A stretch of 32,563 nt of DNA, taken from Methylophaga sp. GTDB taxonomy: Bacteria > Pseudomonadota > Gammaproteobacteria > Nitrosococcales > Methylophagaceae. Position 1 is the first letter of the stretch. Each line of letters begins with the position of its first letter. Shown in pieces: positions 25,983 to 32,563 of this stretch. The notes below the pieces were generated by a model that saw only the letters and a list, made by a program, of their open reading frames with translations, was not told where the DNA came from and ran no database searches. The translations under genes and the position numbers were made by a program. Location: the NCBI RefSeq assembly GCF_030651745.1, contig NZ_JAUSCC010000028.1, positions 1 through 32,563 of the forward strand, written 5' to 3'.

Positions 25983-27350
25983 GTGTCTTCACCCCTTTGG
26001 GAAAAATGCCTATCCCATCTTGAAGGTGATCTTTCGGCACAACAGCTGAACACTTGGTTACGCCCTCTTCAAGCCATTGAAACCGAAGACAGTCTGCGCC
26101 TGTTGGCACCAAATCCGTATGTTAAAGCCTGGGTGCATGAACAGCTGGAACAACAGATAAATGCGCTGCTTAAAGGTTTAACTAACGGCAATATCAGTAA
26201 ATTTGAGATTGAAGTTGGCACCAAAGATTCGATTTCCGCTGAAAAAACCAAACGCCGCGTCAAAACTACTGATAAAGCTCCTGCTGATCCCTCTTCAACC
26301 TCTGAAAGTGATCCTACGCCGGCCATCGGTAGTCCGATGAATCCATTATTTACCTTTGATAATTACGTTGAAGGTAAATCCAACCAAATTGCGCGGGCTG
26401 CATCATTACATGTCGCTGAAGCGCCTGGCACTTCGGGTTACAACCCCTTATTCCTGTATGGTGGGACCGGACTGGGTAAAACCCATTTGATGCTTGCTGT
26501 TGGTAATAAAATTCGGCAGAACAACCCGAAAGCTCGGGTAATTTACCTTTCCTCTGAACGCTTTGTGCAGGACATGATCACCGCCTTACGCAATAACGCC
26601 ATTGATCAGTTTAAAGCCCATTATCGTAGTGCCGATGCGTTATTAATTGATGACATTCAGTTTTTTGCTAAAAAAGAACGTTCTCAGGAAGAGTTCTTCT
26701 ATACCTTTAACAGCTTGCTGGAAGGTCAACGGCAGATCATTCTGACCTGTGACCGCTTCCCCAAAGAAGTGGAAAACTTGGATGAGCGGTTGCAATCCCG
26801 ATTGGGCTGGGGTCTGACCATTGCCATTGAACCACCCGAACTGGAAACCCGCGTGGCGATTTTGATCAAAAAAGCGCAACAAAACCTCATTACCCTACCG
26901 GACGATGTGGCCTTTTTTATCGCTAAACGTATTAAATCAAATGTGCGTGATCTGGAAGGCGCCTTGCAACGGGTTATGGCATTCTCACGGTTTACCAACC
27001 AGCCGCTGTCAATTGATATGGCGCAGGATGCATTAAAGGATCTGCTGGCGTTGCATCAAAAACTGGTAACACTGGAAAGTATTCAGAAAACTGTTGCAGA
27101 ATATTTCAAAATACGGGTATCAGATTTGCTGGCTAAAAAACGCACGCGTTCTGTTGCCCGTCCAAGACAAATAGCAATGGCGCTGGCAAAAGAACTCACC
27201 AGTCACAGCTTGCCAGAAATCGGTGAAGCTTTTGGTGGACGCGATCACACCACCGTTCTGCATGCTTGTCGTAAAGTAGTGGAACTGAAAGAAACCGATA
27301 GCCGCATCGCGGAAGATTACCGAAATTTACTTCGTACTTTGTCGAGTTAG
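25983..27350 (+). CDS. dnaA: Chromosomal replication initiator protein DnaA
   Basis: DnaA is the ATP-dependent initiator that binds and melts oriC. The start is GTG with AAGGAG 5 nt upstream and gives [21 protein letters not shown], the expected N-terminus; an upstream in-frame extension is rejected. The protein has 455 aa. Domain I covers about 1-85, a Ser/Thr/Pro-rich linker 85-115, the AAA+ domain 120-330, and the DNA-binding domain the remainder. The AAA+ domain has Walker [11 protein letters not shown] and Walker [10 protein letters not shown], and the DNA-binding domain ends with [14 protein letters not shown]. One oddity is that the box VII motif reads SRLGWGL where E. coli has SRFGWGL; Arg273 itself is kept. 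dnaN follows by 14 bp. Confidence 0.97.
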   Translation: MSSPLWEKCLSHLEGDLSAQQLNTWLRPLQAIETEDSLRLLAPNPYVKAWVHEQLEQQINALLKGLTNGNISKFEIEVGTKDSISAEKTKRRVKTTDKAPADPSSTSESDPTPAIGSPMNPLFTFDNYVEGKSNQIARAASLHVAEAPGTSGYNPLFLYGGTGLGKTHLMLAVGNKIRQNNPKARVIYLSSERFVQDMITALRNNAIDQFKAHYRSADALLIDDIQFFAKKERSQEEFFYTFNSLLEGQRQIILTCDRFPKEVENLDERLQSRLGWGLTIAIEPPELETRVAILIKKAQQNLITLPDDVAFFIAKRIKSNVRDLEGALQRVMAFSRFTNQPLSIDMAQDALKDLLALHQKLVTLESIQKTVAEYFKIRVSDLLAKKRTRSVARPRQIAMALAKELTSHSLPEIGEAFGGRDHTTVLHACRKVVELKETDSRIAEDYRNLLRTLSS

Positions 27351-27364
27351 CTGAGAGAGACATC

Positions 27365-28468
27365 ATGCAATTTACAGTAAGCCAAGACATTATTGCCCGT
27401 CCCTTACAACTGGTGTGCAGCATCGTAGAGCGACGCTCAACCTTACCAATTCTGTCCAACATTCTATTACGTTGTCACGGTCAGCAACTGACCATGACCA
27501 GTACCGATATGGAACTGGAAATGATTGCAACTGTGCCAGTGGCAGTCGAACAGGAAGGTGAAACCACCGTCTCTGCCCGCAAATTACTGGATATTGTGCG
27601 CGCCTTACCCGCCAATGCCACTATCAGCTTTCAGGCAGAAGACAATAAATCACTGGTTCGTGCCGGTAAAAGTCGTTTCTCACTTGCTACCCTTCCAGCT
27701 GCAGATTTTCCGGATAGTGAAGGGGCCAATTACCTGGATCAGCTGACCGTTCCACAATCAGCGTTAAAAGATTTGCTGGATGAAACCAGTTTTGCCATGG
27801 CCAGTCAGGATGTACGTTATTACTTGAACGGCTTATTGCTGGAACGCGAAGACAATGTATTACGTGCAGTGGCGACAGATGGTCACCGATTGGCGTTAGG
27901 CAGCATTGAAACCGCCGAAAAAGCCAATGAAAAGCACAGTGTCATTGTGCCGCGTAAAGCAATTTTGGAATTGGGTCGTTTATTAGGTGATGTCGCCGAC
28001 GACGTAACCTTGGCAATCAGCCCACAACAGCTGAAAGTTGAGCTGCCTGATATGCATTTCACTTCCAAGTTAATTGATGGTCAATTTCCTAACTACGAAC
28101 GGGTATTACCGGTCGGTGGGGATAAACAAGTGATCGCTGAGCGTGATGAGCTTAAACAGGCCTTATCACGTGCATCTATTCTGGCTAATGATAAACACCG
28201 CAGCGTCAAACTGAACCTGAGCAGTAATCTGCTCAAAGCCACCGTCACCAATCAGGAACAGGAATCTGCCGAGGAAGAACTGGCGGTGGAATACAGCGGA
28301 CCGGATCTGGAGATTGCTTTTAATAACGCTTATTTACTGGATTTGCTCAATGCTATTCCAGACACCAAAGTAAAACTACTGTTTACCGATGAAAACAGTA
28401 GTGCGTTGATTACTCCAAATGATCCGAAGTTCACCCGGCAGTACGTAGTTATGCCGATGCGGCTTTAA
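27365..28468 (+). CDS. dnaN: DNA polymerase III sliding clamp (beta subunit)
   Basis: This ring-shaped dimeric clamp tethers polymerase III to DNA. It has 367 aa, with three repeated clamp folds. It begins MQFTVSQDIIARPLQLVCSIVERRSTLPILSNILL, has YYLNGLLLE and ATDGHRLAL in the middle, and ends with the conserved YVVMPMRL, whose Met-Pro-Met-Arg-Leu tail is typical. A purine-rich GAGAGA precedes the ATG. It is in an operon with dnaA. Directly after it is a bidirectional terminator and then the convergent heme operon, so recF and gyrB do not follow as in the common arrangement. Confidence 0.97.
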   Translation: MQFTVSQDIIARPLQLVCSIVERRSTLPILSNILLRCHGQQLTMTSTDMELEMIATVPVAVEQEGETTVSARKLLDIVRALPANATISFQAEDNKSLVRAGKSRFSLATLPAADFPDSEGANYLDQLTVPQSALKDLLDETSFAMASQDVRYYLNGLLLEREDNVLRAVATDGHRLALGSIETAEKANEKHSVIVPRKAILELGRLLGDVADDVTLAISPQQLKVELPDMHFTSKLIDGQFPNYERVLPVGGDKQVIAERDELKQALSRASILANDKHRSVKLNLSSNLLKATVTNQEQESAEEELAVEYSGPDLEIAFNNAYLLDLLNAIPDTKVKLLFTDENSSALITPNDPKFTRQYVVMPMRL

Positions 28469-28481
28469 TTATTTCGTTCAT

Positions 28482-28512
28482 AAAAAAACGGCGCTATAAG
28501 CGCCGTTTTTTT
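28482..28512. terminator. Bidirectional terminator between dnaN and hemY
   Basis: AACGGCGCT-ATA-AGCGCCGTT forms a perfect 9-bp stem with seven A before and seven T after, so it works for both convergent operons. It lies 14 bp beyond each stop codon. Confidence 0.95.
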
Positions 28513-28526
28513 ATTGCAGGAAATCT

Positions 28527-29729
28527 TTAAATCACTTTATTCGGATTGTTCTGCAACATCACATCCAGCCCTTGTTTGTATGTATTTGCAGCCGCATCAC
28601 GTTTGTCCTGGGCCATTAATACTTCGGCAAGCGCCTGATAGGTTTCGCCTCGTGGCCCGTGTTCAATACTGGCTCGCAAATAAGCTTCTGCTTTTGCCCA
28701 TAACTTATTCGCCTGGGCGAGTCTTCCCAGAGTCAGTAATAACCATGGATTTTCTTCCCGTTGCTTAAGCCATTTTTCTGCCGTAGCCAGTCGTTTTAAT
28801 AAGTCACCCTGCAAAATTTTACCGTACTGATAAATCAGCGCATCACTCCAGTTTTTACGGAGATACTCTTCAATCATTTCCATCGCCTGCTGCTGTTCCC
28901 CCTGTAGCAACAAACCATTGATATAGGTTTTGATCACCTGTTCGGATTGTCTGATTTTCGCCGGAGATTGCAGCCAGATCTGCTCCATTCGCTGCCATTC
29001 CTGTCTGATTAATGCATTTTGTAACTGTCCGACCGTCGCTTCAGCTGATAAGGCATTGGCGGAATTGGCATCCAAGACATGGCGTTTGCGTAAATCCGGT
29101 AACACTGACTGTACTTCCTGCCATTGATCAGTGTCCTGATAAAGCTGTTGCAACAGTTGTAATACATATGGATGCTTGGGCGCGACTTCACGTAAATGCT
29201 GCAAGGTGGCCAGCGCCTGTTCTTTTTGTCCTGCTGAAAGCTGCAATTCTGCTTGGACTACACCGACAGCAATGTCTGCACTCGGAGTAGATTCATGAGC
29301 CAGCTTCAAATAGGAGTCGCGCCGATCCGGTGCCTGTTGTTTTTGTGCCGCCCGGGCCGCAGCCAGATAATGCAGTAATGGTGTTTCACTGTTGCCGGCA
29401 TGACGAATCAGCAGTCGTTCAGCTTCCGCCCACCGCCCCTCTTCAAGTGTAATCAACCCCTTGGTCAAAGCTTTAGTCGCACGTTTGTGACGTTGGTTTT
29501 CCTGCCATAGCGACAAACGGTGTGGGGTGTTTTTTAACACAGCAAAACTGCGTAAGGTGAAATAAATCACCGTTAATAACAGCAACATCGCCACGACAAA
29601 AACAATCAATGAGGTTTCTAACGTCCACTGAGCATACTGGATCAATACAAAGCCTGGTTCAAAGTCAGCCAACCAGACAAAAATGCCGCCCAGGGCCAGA
29701 GCAAGCCCAATGATAATCAACCATTTCAT
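28527..29729 (-). CDS. hemY: HemY, TPR-containing protein of the heme operon
   Basis: This 400-aa inner-membrane protein has two N-terminal helices (WLIIIGLALALGGIFVWLA and SLIVFVVAMLLLLTVIYFTLR). A series of tetratricopeptide-like helical repeats follows from about residue 90 to the end, for example KGLITLEEGRWAEAERLLIRHA and LLTLGRLAQANKLWAKAEAYLRASI. This is the gammaproteobacterial HemY, not the protoporphyrinogen oxidase that shares the name in Bacillus. Its role in late heme synthesis is proposed, probably as a scaffold. The start overlaps the hemX stop by 4 bp. It is the last gene of hemCDXY. Confidence 0.92.
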   Translation of the reverse strand: MKWLIIIGLALALGGIFVWLADFEPGFVLIQYAQWTLETSLIVFVVAMLLLLTVIYFTLRSFAVLKNTPHRLSLWQENQRHKRATKALTKGLITLEEGRWAEAERLLIRHAGNSETPLLHYLAAARAAQKQQAPDRRDSYLKLAHESTPSADIAVGVVQAELQLSAGQKEQALATLQHLREVAPKHPYVLQLLQQLYQDTDQWQEVQSVLPDLRKRHVLDANSANALSAEATVGQLQNALIRQEWQRMEQIWLQSPAKIRQSEQVIKTYINGLLLQGEQQQAMEMIEEYLRKNWSDALIYQYGKILQGDLLKRLATAEKWLKQREENPWLLLTLGRLAQANKLWAKAEAYLRASIEHGPRGETYQALAEVLMAQDKRDAAANTYKQGLDVMLQNNPNKVI

Positions 29730-30763
29730 GGTTCAAATCCTTTTAACCAGCGCAATGAACCGGAAATATCCGGCGTCTCAATGCTAATGGCCTGATTTTG
29801 CATATTCTGTAAACTTTCCAGCATGGCATCACGATGGTCACCAACAAAATACTGTTCCAGCCAGCTGATAGCGGATTGCAGACTTTGCTCAAACATTTTC
29901 TGGTTACCCGACAAAGCGGCAAAACGTGCGGTTTCCAATTGCAGGCGCAGATTCTGATAGAGGAAGTAGCGCTGCTCAGGCATCAATACAGCCGCAGGTG
30001 CATCCTGCTGCTGACGAATCACCACTAAAGAGCGGAGTTGTGTCCAAATTTCTGATACTGCTTCACGCCAGGCAGGTTGATCAATCCCGTCAGCTTCGGT
30101 TTCGTTGTAAAACGTCTGTTTCGGCCCGCTGACCACTCGCAGATTATCAATGGCCTTGATCAAGCCGAGCATATCGGCAGCAATGCCTGCAATATCAGTC
30201 TCCCCTGCAGCTTTAAGTGCTAATTCTTCTTCTGCAATCAATTCGCGTAACGGCTGCATCCGGTAATCGCCTATTTCACGGATTTGTTGATCCGCCAACG
30301 ATAAGGCTAATTGTGCACCACTGACATCACCCGCCAATAACGCGCGTTGATTGGCAAGATTCAGCAAATATTTGATTTCAGCCAAGGCCCATTCCAACTC
30401 AATCTCGTCACTACTTAACGGTGACTGATTTTGCAGTTTCGTCAGAGCATCACCTTGTTCCAGCTGGGTTTGATTAAAAGTCGATAATTGGTCTTTTAGC
30501 TGACGTTGAGCGGAATTCAGTTGGGAAATATCAGTTTTGAGATCGGCGATTTCATCAAGCCGGCTTTCAACTTCCAGTAATTGCTGTTGCTGCTGCGATA
30601 TAAGCCATAACGCGCCGGCTCCTGGCAGAGTGATCAATATCGCTACGATAATTAGTAACACTAATTTCACTGGAAAAGCGTTGTTTGGTTTTTCTGATTT
30701 TTTTGGTTCAATCTTTTGGGCCGGTTTTTTTTCCGGTTGAGGTTTGCTGCTGCTAGGCTCCAT
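29726..30763 (-). CDS. hemX: HemX, membrane-anchored protein of the heme operon
   Basis: I start this protein at the second in-frame Met ([14 protein letters not shown], 345 aa), because GGGA lies 7 nt upstream of it; the first Met, six codons earlier, lacks a ribosome site. A Lys/Pro-rich cytoplasmic head is followed by a single transmembrane helix (VKLVLLIIVAILITLPGAGALWLI) and a coiled coil at about 60-115. A helical domain containing ELEWALAEIKYLLNLANQRALLAGD completes the HemX family pattern. Older annotations call it uroporphyrinogen-III methyltransferase, but no SAM-binding motif is visible and I do not use that name. It overlaps hemD by 11 bp and hemY by 4 bp. Confidence 0.92.
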   Translation of the reverse strand: MEPSSSKPQPEKKPAQKIEPKKSEKPNNAFPVKLVLLIIVAILITLPGAGALWLISQQQQQLLEVESRLDEIADLKTDISQLNSAQRQLKDQLSTFNQTQLEQGDALTKLQNQSPLSSDEIELEWALAEIKYLLNLANQRALLAGDVSGAQLALSLADQQIREIGDYRMQPLRELIAEEELALKAAGETDIAGIAADMLGLIKAIDNLRVVSGPKQTFYNETEADGIDQPAWREAVSEIWTQLRSLVVIRQQQDAPAAVLMPEQRYFLYQNLRLQLETARFAALSGNQKMFEQSLQSAISWLEQYFVGDHRDAMLESLQNMQNQAISIETPDISGSLRWLKGFEP

Positions 30764-31520
30764 GATCTGATCCCATTTCAATTAATCGTTGAATGATTGC
30801 CTCATCACTGGCATCGAGACTGACATATACCTGCTTGAACCCTTGTTCAACGGCAAAATCCTTGATTCGTTCGCTAACAACACATAGCGGCTTTTGCACT
30901 ATATGTGGACATTCAGCTGATAATAAACATAACAAATTATGCACACTACCGACGCTGGTCGCTATGAGTGAATCAGCTAGACAGGCCTGTTGTACAAGAC
31001 TGGCTGATACGGATGGTAAATGTCGGCGGTAAACTTCCAGATAATCAATACTAGCACCTCTGGCCCGCAAGGTATCCGCCATCAATTCTCGACCGCCATC
31101 ACCTCGTACAATCACCACATGTTGATCCTGCATTTGTTGCCATTGAGGAAGTTGCAGCAGACCTTCACTGCCATTGGATATTTCAGGAACCAACTCGACG
31201 GCCAAACCATGATGGTTAAGTGCCTGGGCCGTGCCTTCTCCGGCAGCGGCCAGCTTAATATTGTCCGGCAAATGGCCTTGAAATCCCGTCATAAAACACT
31301 CAACTGCATTACGGCTGACAAATACCAGCCAATCAGTTTGTTCCGGATGCCAAACCTGCCAGTCAATCACATCGACAGCAACAATCTCGATAACCGGAAA
31401 CAGAATGACCTCACCACCCTCAGCTTCAATCAACGTAGCAAGCCCTTCAGCTTGTGCCGCAGGTCGAGTGACTAGAACTTTCTGTCCAGTTAGCCGTTGT
31501 TGTATGTCATGAACCACCAT
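30753..31520 (-). CDS. hemD: Uroporphyrinogen-III synthase
   Basis: This cytosolic enzyme cyclises hydroxymethylbilane with inversion of ring D to give uroporphyrinogen III, the branch point for heme, siroheme and cobalamin. It has 255 aa. Sequence conservation in this family is low. The recognisable parts are [35 protein letters not shown] at the N-terminus, [14 protein letters not shown], the loop [13 protein letters not shown], and [13 protein letters not shown] toward the C-terminus. It overlaps hemC by 14 bp and is followed by hemX with an 11-bp overlap, so the operon is tightly coupled. Confidence 0.93.
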   Translation of the reverse strand: MVVHDIQQRLTGQKVLVTRPAAQAEGLATLIEAEGGEVILFPVIEIVAVDVIDWQVWHPEQTDWLVFVSRNAVECFMTGFQGHLPDNIKLAAAGEGTAQALNHHGLAVELVPEISNGSEGLLQLPQWQQMQDQHVVIVRGDGGRELMADTLRARGASIDYLEVYRRHLPSVSASLVQQACLADSLIATSVGSVHNLLCLLSAECPHIVQKPLCVVSERIKDFAVEQGFKQVYVSLDASDEAIIQRLIEMGSDHGA

Positions 31521-32439
31521 AGACCTCCGCCAGAATTTTGTCAGCGCCTTGTGTTAACAACATCTCTCCCAATGTTAAACCAAGTTGCTCAGCCTCACTG
31601 GCCTTGCCGCGAATTTCCTGTTGCAGCATCTCTGTGCCATCCGGACGGCCTACCAGACCACGCAGCCAGATATCATCACCCGTTAATATGGCATAACCAC
31701 CAATCGGTACCTGACAGCCACCTTTGAGACGACGATTTAAGGCTCGTTCTGCTTTAACCGTTATCGATGTCAGCTCACAATTCAAAGGTGCAATCAGCGC
31801 ATTCATGGCTTCGTCGTTAATTCGCGTTTCAATACCGAGCGCGCCTTGACCAATCGCTGGCAGGCTTTGCTCGGGAGTTAACGCGCTGCGAATACGTTTA
31901 TCAAAACCCAATCTTTCCAAACCAGCTTTAGCCAGAATAATTGCATCAAAATGACCGGCATCCAGTTTGGCCAGCCGGGTATTCACATTACCGCGTAACG
32001 GCACAATGTTCAGATCTGACCGATAATGGCGCAGCTGACATTCACGGCGCAGACTGGAAGTACCCACTGTTGCGCCTTGTGGCAAATCATCAACGCTTTC
32101 AAAATGATTTGAGACAAATGCATCATGCGGATCATGGCGTTCGCAGATCACTGGTAAATGCAAACCTTCGGGAAACTCCACCGGCACATCTTTCATTGAA
32201 TGCACCGCAATATCGGCTTCACCGGCCAGCATACTTTGCTCCAGCTCTTTGACAAATAAGCCTTTGCCGCCGACTTTGGCCAGTGGCGTATCAAGAATAA
32301 TATCGCCCTGGGTTTTAATACGGACCAGCTCAATATTTAGATGAGGATCCAATGCCAACAGACTGTCACGAACAAATTCAGCCTGCCAGATGGCAAGTGG
32401 GCTGCGACGGGTAGCGATGCGGACGGTACGTTGACTCAT
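31507..32439 (-). CDS. hemC: Porphobilinogen deaminase (hydroxymethylbilane synthase)
   Basis: This enzyme polymerises four porphobilinogen molecules into hydroxymethylbilane. It has 310 aa. Conserved parts are [16 protein letters not shown] at the start, SMKDVP with its active-site Asp, [10 protein letters not shown], and the cofactor-attachment loop [10 protein letters not shown], where Cys242 (the same number as in E. coli) carries the dipyrromethane. It is the first gene of hemCDXY. The ribosome site is poor (GGTG at about 10 nt). The 118 bp upstream contain no convincing minus-strand promoter apart from a TAGAAT-like -10 near 32476. Confidence 0.97.
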   Translation of the reverse strand: MSQRTVRIATRRSPLAIWQAEFVRDSLLALDPHLNIELVRIKTQGDIILDTPLAKVGGKGLFVKELEQSMLAGEADIAVHSMKDVPVEFPEGLHLPVICERHDPHDAFVSNHFESVDDLPQGATVGTSSLRRECQLRHYRSDLNIVPLRGNVNTRLAKLDAGHFDAIILAKAGLERLGFDKRIRSALTPEQSLPAIGQGALGIETRINDEAMNALIAPLNCELTSITVKAERALNRRLKGGCQVPIGGYAILTGDDIWLRGLVGRPDGTEMLQQEIRGKASEAEQLGLTLGEMLLTQGADKILAEVYGGS

Positions 32440-32515
32440 GAAACAAACACCAGTTAATAATTGATAGTGTGTTCGATTCTAACATTTTCCCCTGCGGATC
32501 CACGAACAGCCGCGT

Positions 32516-32563
32516 TATAATGCCGTCTTTTTCTGCCAGCAATCACAGGCCCGTGCCATGACC
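32516..32563 (+). promoter_or_regulatory. TATAAT promoter element and possible gene start at window edge
   Basis: A perfect TATAAT at 32516-32521 on the plus strand lies 36 bp before an ATG at 32558 (ATGACC, then the window ends). The -35 region is poor. A gene divergent from hemC may begin here. argH would fit neighbourhoods I recall, but two codons cannot identify it. Confidence 0.4.

Overview
The window reads as chromosomal core DNA of a gammaproteobacterium. It carries a class I adenylate cyclase homologue behind fis-purH, the rpmH-rnpA-yidD-yidC-mnmE block divergent from dnaA-dnaN, a hemCDXY operon, erpA beside argC, an HAE1-type RND pump and a GTG-started dnaA of normal length. The moderate AT content and gene order would suit a Methylophaga-like or related marine lineage, but that placement is a guess. 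I see no rRNA, tRNA, CRISPR array, prophage or intact insertion sequence.

Layout. (1) 1-7033, plus strand: the last codons of fis, purH, a class I adenylate cyclase homologue with a degraded catalytic motif, argC, a membrane-anchored coiled-coil protein, a bactofilin and the Fe-S carrier erpA. erpA has its own promoter, which is overlapped by a very good IscR-type operator. Between bactofilin and erpA lies an 84-bp TA-flanked inverted-repeat element. (2) 7240-13942: a complete tripartite efflux operon (tetR, lipoprotein adaptor, RND pump, outer-membrane lipoprotein) behind a perfect 28-bp palindrome, followed by a 59-aa two-helix membrane protein. (3) 14138-18566: a BetT-like BCCT transporter, a convergent porin, and a LysR regulator divergent from the porin. 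The porin/regulator gap holds an orphan intrinsic terminator facing the porin. (4) 18654-21544: a PAS-PAS-GGDEF diguanylate cyclase whose 3' end overlaps convergent glyoxalase I by 47 bp, then corA behind a 402-bp noncoding leader region with competing inverted repeats. (5) 21947-28468: mnmE, yidC, yidD, rnpA and rpmH on the minus strand, then dnaA and dnaN on the plus strand. (6) 28527-32439: hemC-hemD-hemX-hemY as a tightly overlapping minus-strand operon. At the right edge a plus-strand TATAAT and ATG hint at another gene.

How the parts work together. The right half is replication initiation, membrane-protein insertion, tRNA modification and tetrapyrrole synthesis. The left half is purine and arginine synthesis, Fe-S assembly and cytoskeleton. 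The accessory middle is envelope transport (efflux, osmolyte uptake, porin) and c-di-GMP signalling. I found no convincing new multigene system. The items most worth checking are the degenerate adenylate cyclase, the orphan terminator upstream of the porin, the corA leader, and the dnaA-dnaN locus, which lacks recF/gyrB and recognisable DnaA boxes.
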